Shown piece by piece: positions 43,348 to 52,500 of a DNA stretch of 58,741 bases. The translations under genes were made by a program, and so were the position numbers. Every line of letters begins with the position of its first letter. The first letter of the stretch is position 1. This stretch comes from Clostridiales bacterium (lineage in GTDB: Bacteria; Bacillota; Clostridia; Saccharofermentanales; Saccharofermentanaceae), in NCBI GenBank assembly GCA_017529925.1, contig JAFXMZ010000021.1, positions 1 through 58,741 of the forward strand, read 5' to 3'. Under the pieces are notes generated by a model. It had not been told where the DNA came from and searched no databases. It saw nothing but the letters and a program-made list of their open reading frames with translations.

Positions 43348-44016
43348 TCAGAAATCCTTCATCATGGCGCTCAGTTCTTCATCGGATATATCGCCGAGAG
43401 ACTCTTCCGCGAAGAAGTTTGCTTCGATAACTGCGACGGCTTTGCCGCCCTTAACAAATACAAGATCATAGACTCCGGGATCCGCATATTCGGGATTCAG
43501 ATAGAAAGCTCCCCACTGATAGTCCTCTTCTTCAGGCCTTTCCAGGCTGCACTCTGCGAATATGCTCTCGTCATCGTCGCTGTATTTTTTCTCACTGTAG
43601 ACAGCCGCATCATCGGAATGCTTGAATACATAGACCTGAATACCGTCATCGACATATGTATCAAGATGGAACTCGACCCATTCGTTCAGCTGGAAAACGC
43701 ATCTGATGCCTTTAACGTCAGGATCTTTCGAATTAAGTTCCGAAGATCCGAGCTGGTTGCCTGCCAGGGACAATCCGCTGATCACGGGACCGTCTTCAGC
43801 GTCCTTGTCAAACTGATAGAGCTCGCCGGGCATCAGGACCACAGCAGCTTCTTTATTGTTCTTTTCAGTAACATCTGTTTCCCCGCCGTCATCATCTCCG
43901 GCTTCCGTCTTGCTTGCGGTATCCTTTTTCGATCCTGATTTCTCATCCGACTTGCTGCATGCGGCAAGCGATAAGAGAAGTGTTAACGAAAGTATCAGTG
44001 CCAAACCTTTTTTCAT
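43348..44016 (-). CDS. Lipoprotein of unknown function
   Basis: The 222-residue product has a clear lipoprotein signal (MKKGLALILSLTLLLSLAAC, Cys20), a Ser/Lys/Asp/Glu-rich low-complexity linker to about residue 60, and a beta-rich domain with WVEFHLDTYVDDGIQVYVF and a C-terminal DISDEELSAMMKDF helix. No named family. A GAGGGG site lies before the ATG. It shares the upstream region with the divergent NSS transporter gene. Confidence 0.78.
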   Translation of the reverse strand: MKKGLALILSLTLLLSLAACSKSDEKSGSKKDTASKTEAGDDDGGETDVTEKNNKEAAVVLMPGELYQFDKDAEDGPVISGLSLAGNQLGSSELNSKDPDVKGIRCVFQLNEWVEFHLDTYVDDGIQVYVFKHSDDAAVYSEKKYSDDDESIFAECSLERPEEEDYQWGAFYLNPEYADPGVYDLVFVKGGKAVAVIEANFFAEESLGDISDEELSAMMKDF

Positions 44017-44337
44017 ATTGGTCCCCTCCTGAATAAATAATCTGCTCTCAATGACAGTACATTACAAGGGTTGCCCCTAAACATGATTATAACACGCCTG
44101 CTTACTGGGATGAATCTTCAATCACACTTTCAGCTGATTCGATAAATGAAAGCAGATTGTATTCTTCTGTCTCTTCAGGATGATTATAACACTCGAGGTA
44201 AAGGATAACTGATCTATTCCGCGTGGGAAGACATTATCAGACATGGAGTTTTATATGTTTTTACAATAAAGATACGACATGTACGGCAAAAAGTTGTACA
44301 ATGATTGGACTGATGAAAGAGGAAAAGGTGCTTTTCG
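44017..44337. promoter_or_regulatory. Divergent intergenic region with a 13 bp direct repeat
   Basis: This 321 bp gap holds ATGATTATAACAC twice (44083-44095 and 44180-44192). On the minus strand each copy contains TATAAT, so both could be -10 elements for the lipoprotein gene. The region is AT-rich. I see no small gene or riboswitch; the promoter of the transporter gene is not clear. Confidence 0.4.
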
Positions 44338-45741
44338 ATGGAGAAGAAGGAAAGAGGATCATTTAAAGGTTCGATCGGTTTCATACTTGCGGCTGCCGGA
44401 AGTGCGGTCGGTCTGGGTAATATTTGGAGATTTCCGTATCTTGCGGCGCGTGACGGGGGAGGGCTCTTCCTCCTTATCTATCTGCTGCTCGCGGTAACGT
44501 TCGGCTTTACGCTCCTGACTAGTGAGGTCGGCATCGGAAGGAAGACGAAGCAGAGCCCGCTGACGGCTTATAAGAAGCTGTCCGAAAAGTGGGGCTGGAT
44601 CGGCTTCTTCTCATGTCTCGTTCCTTTCCTTATCCTTCCGTATTACTGCGTTATCGGCGGATGGGTGCTGAAGTACTTCATTGCCTTTGCGACGGGCGGC
44701 GGCGCCCGGGCTGCGGAGAAAGGGTATTTCGGGGCTTTTATCACCGGCCATGTCGAGCCTGTCCTTTATATGCTCATATTCCTTTTGGTCTGCGCATTCA
44801 TCATCTTCAAGGGAGTCAATGCCGGCATCGAGAGATCGTCCAGGGTGTTGATGCCGGTCCTGCTCGTAATGGTCATTGCCGTGGCAATATATTCGCTTAC
44901 GATAACACATGTATCCGATGACGGTACTGTCACGACAGGAATGGACGGACTCGGCGTCTATCTCGTGCCGAGTTTCAAAGGACTTACGGTAAAGAAATTC
45001 TTCATCATAGTGACCGATGCGCTGGGACAGCTGTTCTTCAGCCTCAGTATCGCAATGGGCATCATGATCGCATACGGTTCATATGTCCCGGATGACGCGG
45101 ATCTCGTTAAGTCTGTAAACAGGATCGAGTTCTTTGATACCGCCGTCGCATTTATCGCAGGCGTCATGATCATTCCTTCGGTCTATGCATTTAACGGACT
45201 CGAAGGCCTGGAGGCGAGCGGCCCCTCTCTGATCTTCGAGTCGCTTCCGAAGATCTTTACCCAGATGGGTGCGGTCGGAAATGTCGTCGGAGCGGTCTTT
45301 TTCGCGATGGTACTGTTTGCTGCGATAACGAGCGCGATGAGCATCCTCGAGGCGGTTGTTTCGAGCTTTATCGACAAGTATGATATGACCCGCGAAAAGG
45401 CAACGATCGCTGAGACTGTCTTCTGTGCGGTGATCGCGCTGATCGTATGCTTCGGCTACAATTTCTTCTACTTTGAGACGACGCTTCCGAACGGCTCGAA
45501 AGGGCAGATCCTCGACATCCTCGATTATCTGACGAACTACATCTTCATGCCGGTCATCTCGATCGCGACATGCATCCTGATCGGATGGGTACTGAAGCCG
45601 AAGACCATTACGGACGAGCTTAAGAAAAACGGCGAGAAGTTCGGCAGGGAAGGCCTTTATGTCGTGATGGTTAGATTCATCGCGCCCGTATTCATAATGA
45701 TCCTGTTCCTGATGTCTCTGGGTGTCATAAAGCTGAGCTGA
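44338..45741 (+). CDS. Neurotransmitter:sodium symporter (NSS/SNF) family transporter
   Basis: The 467-residue product has about eleven membrane helices and the NSS signature in helix 1, AAAGSAVGLGNIWRFPYLAARDGGG, which forms the Na+ and substrate sites, then SEVGIGRKTKQSPLTAYKKL, LPYYCVIGGWVL and LFFAITSAMSILEAVVSSFID-type helix 8 residues. Bacterial members such as LeuT and MhsT import amino acids with sodium. The exact substrate is unknown. The start lies a few bases after a purine-rich GGAAAAGG stretch. Confidence 0.93.
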   Translation: MEKKERGSFKGSIGFILAAAGSAVGLGNIWRFPYLAARDGGGLFLLIYLLLAVTFGFTLLTSEVGIGRKTKQSPLTAYKKLSEKWGWIGFFSCLVPFLILPYYCVIGGWVLKYFIAFATGGGARAAEKGYFGAFITGHVEPVLYMLIFLLVCAFIIFKGVNAGIERSSRVLMPVLLVMVIAVAIYSLTITHVSDDGTVTTGMDGLGVYLVPSFKGLTVKKFFIIVTDALGQLFFSLSIAMGIMIAYGSYVPDDADLVKSVNRIEFFDTAVAFIAGVMIIPSVYAFNGLEGLEASGPSLIFESLPKIFTQMGAVGNVVGAVFFAMVLFAAITSAMSILEAVVSSFIDKYDMTREKATIAETVFCAVIALIVCFGYNFFYFETTLPNGSKGQILDILDYLTNYIFMPVISIATCILIGWVLKPKTITDELKKNGEKFGREGLYVVMVRFIAPVFIMILFLMSLGVIKLS

Positions 45742-45932
45742 TGCGGCGGTGCAAGGGGCCTTGAGGGCCCTTGGGCTACACGGATTATCAGCCTTACGGG
45801 GCGACCCGGGTTGTGTCCTATTATTGGTATCTTACATGTGATAGAATCAGATCATAGAAGCCATAGAAGCTATGGATGAGCACGGTCTTGAGGGCCGATT
45901 TCAGGACCCGGTCATATGCGGGGGTGATCAGT

Positions 45933-46811
45933 ATGAACAGCCGTGAGGCACATGAGATAATCGACAGATATTATCAGAGAAATGTCCATTCTGAAGACGA
46001 GACTTTTGAATTTACCGAAGCATTGAGCTATCTCATAACAGAGAAGAATGATCCGCGCGCCATGATGGAACTCGGCGGTCACTATTATGAGCTGAGAGAA
46101 TTTGATCTTGCCCTGAAATATTACGATATGGCGGCTGCACTCGACTATGAACCTGCCAATGAGTGCCTCGGCTATATCTGGTATTACGGCAGGACCGGAA
46201 CGAAGGATTATGAGAAGGCATTCCGTTATTTCTCTGCTGCAGCGAAGAAGGGGAATATCGTCGCGAGATATAAGATCGCCGATATGTATAAGAACGGCTA
46301 TCATGTTGAGAAGGATTACGGGAAGTATAAGCAGATAATAAGGGAACTCTATCCTGAAGTCAGGGGTGCGAAGAATGTCTTTGACCCTCTCCCGGAGATC
46401 TATACGAGGCTCGCTCACATCGAAGCCGAGGAAGGGAATGCCGACAGGGCTGTGGACCTTTACTGGGATGCGAAGAATTTCCTTGCACAGAGGATAAGGT
46501 TCAATCCGTTCTTCGGGAACCTGAACATCATGAAATGGCTTATTGAGGACCTGTACAAGCTTACGCCTGCAGATCCTTCCGATATGGATCTTTTCGATAT
46601 GTATTACTGGCTCCTCGAACCAGTCGAGATCACTTTCAGATATCAGGGCGAGAGATACCGTATCTCATGTGTGAACGAAGAGGGAGAGAACGTGATCATG
46701 TTCGGAGATAAGTGGTTCAGGAATGTCGATGATTTCTTTAAGAAGGCGCAGATCGACGGCAAGCTCCTCACTGAGATAAACAGGGACCTTTATGATTTCA
46801 GGAGAAGATAA
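45933..46811 (+). CDS. Sel1/TPR-like repeat protein
   Basis: The 292-residue product has Sel1-type helical repeats in its first half (DPRAMMELGGHYYELREFDLALKYYDMAA; EPANECLGYIWYYGRTGTKDYEKAFRYFSAAA; NIVARYKIADMYKNGY) and helical sequence to about residue 230. The last 65 residues form a beta-rich unit (FRYQGERYRISCVNEEG). No signal peptide, so cytoplasmic. ATG 45933 follows GGGGGTG; a longer frame from 45876 is less likely. An extended -10 TGATAGAAT lies at 45839-45847. It is the first gene of a trio with a J-domain-like and a HIRAN protein, and the next gene starts 3 bp after its stop. Confidence 0.75.
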   Translation: MNSREAHEIIDRYYQRNVHSEDETFEFTEALSYLITEKNDPRAMMELGGHYYELREFDLALKYYDMAAALDYEPANECLGYIWYYGRTGTKDYEKAFRYFSAAAKKGNIVARYKIADMYKNGYHVEKDYGKYKQIIRELYPEVRGAKNVFDPLPEIYTRLAHIEAEEGNADRAVDLYWDAKNFLAQRIRFNPFFGNLNIMKWLIEDLYKLTPADPSDMDLFDMYYWLLEPVEITFRYQGERYRISCVNEEGENVIMFGDKWFRNVDDFFKKAQIDGKLLTEINRDLYDFRRR

Positions 46812-46814
46812 GAA

Positions 46815-47585
46815 ATGGATGACGGTATAGATATCATAAAGATATCGCTCGGAGATTATGAGCACTATGAAGAACTCCTCTTCATGAAGGAGAGGCTCGT
46901 CAAGGAGGCTGATGACATCCTTCTCGAATATACGCGCCTGTTCGGGAAAAAGAATATCGAGCTCTTTAAGCTCCGCATAGAATGTATCGAACTGAAGAAG
47001 CGGATCTCATACTGCGTAGCCGCGATCAACAGGGGAGAGAAGCCCGATATAGAGGCGATCAACGTCCTGATATCAGCCGAGATGCTCGGTTATAAGAATG
47101 AACTCGAGCTCCTTAAGCTCCAGCAGCATGTTGCAGCTTCTTCGCGTCATGTATCGGCATATGAAGTTCAGAGAGTCAAGAAGATCTACCGCGACATAGC
47201 AAAGCTGATCCATCCTGATATCAATCCGGCGACAGCGGGAGATGAAGAACTCAAGGATATATGGGAGAAGGTTCAGAGTGCATATCAGAGGAATGATCTC
47301 GAAACTCTCGAGGATCTTTCCGTCATGGTCAATAAGATCCTCCGTGATAAAGGTCTCGACCACTCGAAGATAATGGTCGATGATCTTGACGAGAAGATAA
47401 GAAGACTCGAGGAGAGGATCGAGGACATCGTAACGCATGAACCATATACATATCTCGAGCTCATCAATGATGACGGGAAGATAGAGAAGAAGAATGAGGA
47501 GATAGATAAGCAGATCAAAGAGTATACTGAATACAGGGATTCGCTGAAGAAACAGTATGAGGAGATAAAAGGTGATGGAAACTGA
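46815..47585 (+). CDS. Coiled-coil protein with J-domain-like segment
   Basis: The 256-residue product is nearly all helical. Residues 117-160 (RVKKIYRDIAKLIHPDINPA ... WEKVQSAYQRND) resemble helices II-III of a J domain, with the HPD tripeptide at 134-136 needed to stimulate DnaK. A normal helix I is not obvious. The rest is coiled coil (1-60 and 185-256). It could recruit DnaK to a specific client. It overlaps the HIRAN gene and follows the Sel1 gene by 3 bp, so the three form a tight operon. Confidence 0.75.
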   Translation: MDDGIDIIKISLGDYEHYEELLFMKERLVKEADDILLEYTRLFGKKNIELFKLRIECIELKKRISYCVAAINRGEKPDIEAINVLISAEMLGYKNELELLKLQQHVAASSRHVSAYEVQRVKKIYRDIAKLIHPDINPATAGDEELKDIWEKVQSAYQRNDLETLEDLSVMVNKILRDKGLDHSKIMVDDLDEKIRRLEERIEDIVTHEPYTYLELINDDGKIEKKNEEIDKQIKEYTEYRDSLKKQYEEIKGDGN

Positions 47586-47982
47586 TAACGGATCATCAGG
47601 ATTATCGATACCGGAGACCAAGCTCATAAACCAGGTCGAGAGGATGGGGCTCGGTGAAGTCCTGAAGCCTCTTACGAGGGAGATACATCTGTTTGACTCA
47701 TTCGTGGCGGGGACGCATCATCTTCCTGATCCTTCAGTACTCGATTCGGTAAAGAGCGGCGACATGCTGACCCTTAAGCGCGAGGATAATAAATTCGATT
47801 CAAATGCGATCGTGATGAATGCGAAGGACGGAAGGAAGGTCGGATATGTTCCCGAGAAGGATAATGTGATCTTTGCCCGTCTGATGGACGCAGGCAAGCT
47901 CCTGTCCGCCAAAGTAACGGATGTTGAGAGGAAAGGTTCCTTCGTAAAGATAAGGGTGAGTATCTTCCTAGTGGATTTCTGA
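47575..47982 (+). CDS. HIRAN domain protein
   Basis: The 135-residue product is a stand-alone HIRAN domain with a short N-terminal helix: FDSFVAGTHHLPDPSVLDSV, GDMLTLKREDNKFDSNAIVM, GRKVGYVPEKDNVIFARLMD and AKVTDVERKGSFVKIRVSIF. In eukaryotic HLTF the domain binds DNA 3' ends. Bacterial stand-alone forms are uncharacterised. GTG 47572 is an alternative start; AGGAG lies upstream of both. It overlaps the J-domain-like gene by 11 bp. Confidence 0.85.
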   Translation: METDNGSSGLSIPETKLINQVERMGLGEVLKPLTREIHLFDSFVAGTHHLPDPSVLDSVKSGDMLTLKREDNKFDSNAIVMNAKDGRKVGYVPEKDNVIFARLMDAGKLLSAKVTDVERKGSFVKIRVSIFLVDF

Positions 47983-48059
47983 GGAGAAGATGCGTCTGCG
48001 GTCGGCCTGTGGTCCGTCTGCAGACAGCCCGTGGTCAGCCGGCTTTCAGAGCCGGAGGA

Positions 48060-49142
48060 TCAGTCCTTCCAGGGCCTTACGCCTTCAGTCCAGCCCATAT
48101 CCTTCCAGTAATTGAAATCGGTATACTCGGGGTTTTTCTTGCCGAGACCTTTCTGGAGCAAGCGGCAGACCATGAACTTTCCCTTTACGACGATACTAGT
48201 ATGAGGCCTGACGGAATAATCGACCGAGAGCATCCTCGAAGACAGCTTCCCGAGCTTGGCTGACATCTTTGCACGCTTCTCCTCAGGGATCTTTTCCCAG
48301 TGGATCTCGCTCATGAGCTTGAATGATATTGTCTTAATGTAGCTTATTCCCCACCAAGAGAGGCTGTCCCTGATGTCTTTTGCGGTAGAGCCGGCTCCTC
48401 CGCCGAGGCACTGTGTGATGATGACGGCGCGTTTTCCGAACATCTCCTTCGCAGGGCGGTGAGGCATCCAGCGGTATCCGAAATGGTCGAGCATGGCTTT
48501 CATCGCACCCGTTGCATGGTATACATATGCAGGCGAGGTGAATACGAGCAGGTCAGCTTCGAACATCGCCTTTTCTATCTTCTGAACATATTCTGCATCC
48601 TTGCACTTATGCTGGTCTCCCAGGAAGCATGTCGTGCAGCCGCAGCAGAAGTCCGGGCAGTCCTTCGGAAGATAGAATTCGGTTATCTCGGCGCTGTTCC
48701 TGAAGGGCTCGAGAAAGATCTCCTTGAGCCTGTATGTGACGCCGTGTTTCTGTGTTCCATTGATGACCGTTATCTTCATTTTCTTTCTCCCGTTATTGCA
48801 GTTTAGTGTTTCTCTGACATCGATATCATCCTCTGCTCTGAGAAGTCCGCCTTCTCTTCTGATGTGTGGTCTTCCATCCTTCGAAAAAAGGACCGAACTG
48901 CCGTAGTTCATGTCTTCGCCGTCGACAAAACAGACAGAAGGCCTGATATCACGTTCGCTGATGTCTTTCAGCAGATCCCTGCCGTAGCATTCGAGGAGCG
49001 CAGTCATATCATCGGGCGTAAGAGGACTGCCGTCATCTTCCCACACGTTATGGACATTATTGATGAAGACGATCCTGTCAGTATCGGAAGGGAGCACAGC
49101 GGTCCTTCCGTCAACCGTGATCCTGATGTCGTAGTAGCTCAT
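48060..49142 (-). CDS. Flavodoxin-like NAD(P)H-dependent oxidoreductase with an in-frame 121-residue N-terminal extension
   Basis: The frame has two well-supported starts. ATG 48779 (GGGAGA, 6 bp) gives a 239-residue flavodoxin-fold protein: MKITVINGTQKHGVTYRLKE (FMN phosphate loop), DCPDFCCGCTTCFLGDQHKC (cysteine-rich iron-flavoprotein-like segment), LLVFTSPAYVYHATGAMKAM. ATG 49142 (GGGAGA, 6 bp) adds 121 residues of no known family (MSYYDIRITVDGRTAVLPSD...IVFINNVHNVWEDDG). There is no stop between them. Either a fusion, or two products from one frame. The reaction is probably reduction of a small molecule or flavin. Confidence 0.75.
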   Translation of the reverse strand: MSYYDIRITVDGRTAVLPSDTDRIVFINNVHNVWEDDGSPLTPDDMTALLECYGRDLLKDISERDIRPSVCFVDGEDMNYGSSVLFSKDGRPHIRREGGLLRAEDDIDVRETLNCNNGRKKMKITVINGTQKHGVTYRLKEIFLEPFRNSAEITEFYLPKDCPDFCCGCTTCFLGDQHKCKDAEYVQKIEKAMFEADLLVFTSPAYVYHATGAMKAMLDHFGYRWMPHRPAKEMFGKRAVIITQCLGGGAGSTAKDIRDSLSWWGISYIKTISFKLMSEIHWEKIPEEKRAKMSAKLGKLSSRMLSVDYSVRPHTSIVVKGKFMVCRLLQKGLGKKNPEYTDFNYWKDMGWTEGVRPWKD

Positions 49143-49241
49143 CCGTGATCTCCCGAACCAAGCGAAAATGCGGTGTGCCGCAAGTTCCGCAGGCGCGAAG
49201 CGTCGAGGACTGTCTGCAGCGGCACAAATGCATATGAGCGC

Positions 49242-49316
49242 TGGCACCCCCAACAGGAATCGAACCCGTACCAGCAGTACCGGAAACTGCTGTTCTATCC
49301 ATTAAACTATGGAGGC
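49242..49316 (-). tRNA. tRNA-Arg (anticodon CCG)
   Basis: The minus strand folds as acceptor GCCTCCA / TGGGGGT, anticodon stem GCAGT / ACTGC with loop TTCCGGT (anticodon CCG), T arm ACGGGTTCGATTCCTGT, discriminator G and encoded CCA. TAAAAT (49327-49332) is a possible -10. Confidence 0.93.
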
Positions 49317-49476
49317 GTACCGCTTGATTTTACCACAAAACGGGAAGACCGTGACAGGAATATCGGATGAGGATACTTTTCGGGGTGATCGGGAAAAAAC
49401 GGCTCTGGACGGACTGATCCGTAAAAAAGTTAAAAAAACGTAACATTTTATCTATATTTATTGTATTCAAGCATAT

Positions 49477-49482
49477 TATAAT
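49477..49482 (+). promoter_or_regulatory. -10 element of the giant secreted protein gene
   Basis: TATAAT 48 bp upstream of the ribosome site in a very AT-rich stretch (49430-49515). The -35 is not clear. The rest of the gap 49317-49530 shows no gene. Confidence 0.5.
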
Positions 49483-49530
49483 AAAGACTAGTGTACTATA
49501 TTTTGCAATACACAGACAGGAGATTTGATT

Positions 49531-52500
49531 ATGAGTAAGCGAACAGGTTTAGGAGGCAGGATCACTGCCATCTTGTTAAGTATCATCATGGTCATGGGAT
49601 GCTTTGTAATGCCCGTTTCGGCAGACGAGACTTATACGTTCACGTTGCCGACTATCGAGGGTATAGAGTATCAAAAGGTCGTGGTCGAGGGCGTGGAGGT
49701 CGATCCGATCAATACCACGTTCCAGTATCATAATCCGGACTACATCGATATTACGGTATTGGTGCTCCCCGGTTATTCATACGACGTGAATGATGAGATA
49801 TGGTACAGATGTTCAGAATACGCATGGGGACGTGCTGACTATATGCCGGATATGTCGGATCCGGAGAACAGCATTTATACTTTCGAGTTCCGCGGACCGA
49901 CTTGCGATACCCAATTCGGGATCAATGTAAGCAAGATCGATTATTCCATGGCAGTGCATTGGGATACAGACCGCGGTACCGTAAATGTCCTGAATGAGAA
50001 GAGCGTATATAATGTCGGTGACATTATCACGATAGATTCTGCTCCTTCGGATTTCTTTGTTCCTTCAAAGGCGGTCGTCACATATACCGACAGGAATAAT
50101 GTACAGCAGACGGAAGAATTCACGCCGGATTCCAACGGCAGATACAATATAACGATGCCTGCAGGAAATGCGGTTATCGATGTACAGTTCGAATCCACGA
50201 TCTATTATGTCGATGACCACGGTCAGAGGCGGTATATCGATTTTGATTCCCCTAATGTCAAATGCTTTGGGTCTTCAGATTCGGAAACAGTCAGTGTCGA
50301 TGATATGTGGTATGTAGTCGATCAGGATACCAGCATATGGCAGCTTTCCGTGATCGGTAATGTACGTGATGTCAACATACTCGTGTATGATGGTGTTACG
50401 CTCACTATCCCGTACGGTATATACTTTGCCGGAAGTGTCGGCGGACGCTCGTTAAATGTCTTCTATCAGGAGGAAAGATCCGGAAAGATCGTTATAAATG
50501 ACGGATCGATCTATCGTGAAAACGGTATAAGACTGCCTCTAGGTGTTGCCGTATATGCAGGAGACAGCAGGGATGGTCAGTCACTTGTCCTGCCTGATGA
50601 TTATTCCGACGTTCTTGATTCCGATTCAGTTAATCATGTCACGATCGCGAAATGTGAGCATGGAAGTGCACAAGGCTACGGTATGTGTGAACTTTCCGGG
50701 GATGATAATACAAAGCACATCATAATTGAGTGTCCGTATTGCGGAATGACGGGTCTGTCCGTTCCCGAGGATCACGTCATTGATGAGTACGGTAAGTGTA
50801 TGAGATGTTCCACTACTCATTTTCGCGTAGATGCATCCGAAGGTGACATCGTGTCCCTGAGCCGCGATCTTTCCTTTCCCAGGGAATGGTTCCATCCGGG
50901 AGATAAGGTCTACGTCAGGACCCTTTCACATGACAAGAATATTTCCGTAATATCAGACGGAGAAGATGTTCCCTATGAGTGGGAAGACGACTACATTATC
51001 TCTTTCACGATGCCTGATGCAAATGTCAGCATTACGACCTTACAGGGTCTTCATAATGTAGATATCGGAGACTATGAGAACGGCGGTATCAGGATAGGCG
51101 GTTACTTCGGATTCCTCGAAAAGGATGTCGCTACCACCCAGATGACCGGTAATCAGGTAATGATAGAAGTCCTTCCTGATGAGGATTACAGGCTCCTTTC
51201 CCTTACGGTTACAACGGATAACGGTACGATCACACCTGTGTATGATGAACTCGGACACTATTATGTCTTTGAGATGCCTGATTCTGATGTCACGGTCAAC
51301 CCGGTATTCGCTTTGGCAGGAGGATCATACGTTATCACGATCCCTGAGGTCGAGCACCTTCAGCTTACTGTAGATAAGCCAACGGCAAGAAGAGATGAAC
51401 TTGTCGAGATCATAGCTATTCCCGACAGAGGATATTCACTTAAGTCCCTCTCATTTGGTACGGGAAGCACGACGATGGATGAGATCGATATCTCGGGCGG
51501 AGGTAATATCTTCCACATCATAATGCCCAATAACGATATCACGATCAATGCGACGGTAGAAGGAAATACATATTCGATCGCCGATCCTTCAACGGATGTA
51601 ACATATCAGAAATCAGATGACTACCAATACGGAATCCTTTCCTGTTCGCAGACTTCTGCAGCCGTTGGAGAGGAAGTCATCATAAATTCGACGATCAAGG
51701 AAAGATGGAATGGAAATGAAGACCGTAATGCGGGATTAGCATGTGCCTATGTTGATTATGAATACTGGGATGCAACGGGCAACAGAGGCACTGCCCGTGC
51801 CGAGAATATGGGCGACGGTACTTTCAGGTTCATAATGCCGGAATCCGATATCCTGGGATTTAAGACACATTTTGCTTATCCGCTTATTCTTGAAGTCCCT
51901 GAGGGACACGGAAGCATCTATGCAACGGTGAACAACAGTACGGATCACGTTGAGTGGGTAGATTACGGAAGTCAGGTCGAGATCCATGTGACTCCTGATG
52001 ACGGATATACATTCACAGGTCTTGATGTGACCCAGCTTAACGGAAATTCCGTCAACTGGGATCCGGATGCTCTCACAGTCAGTGCATCGGATTCCGCGAT
52101 AACGGTAAACGCATCTTTCGAAAAGACATATGCCATTACTCCGATCATGAGAGACCACCTCTCGATTGCCGTAAATCCTGCAAGGGCTGTCGCCGGAGAA
52201 GATGTGACGGTTACCCTTTCCATCGAGGACGGATATGAGGTAGAGGATGAACTGATCGTAAGGGTTAACGGAGAAAGGGCTTCTTATCTCGGCAACAGCA
52301 GGTATGGATTTACGATGCCTTCGAAGGATGTTGCTGTTTCCGTAGAAGGAAATATAATCGAGTCTGATCCCAAACCCGTTTATAACATCACACAGGGCGA
52401 AGGGATAACATGTGACCGTGTATCAGCACACACAGATGACGTGATCACGGTAACCGTAAACGAACCTGTTAATAAGGTGTGTACCGGCGTTTATTACACA

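Noticed and set aside
42873..43430. 185-codon ORF across the tRNA-Ser duplication and array B
   Set aside because: It runs through non-coding repeats and into the antisense of a lipoprotein gene, and has no family match.
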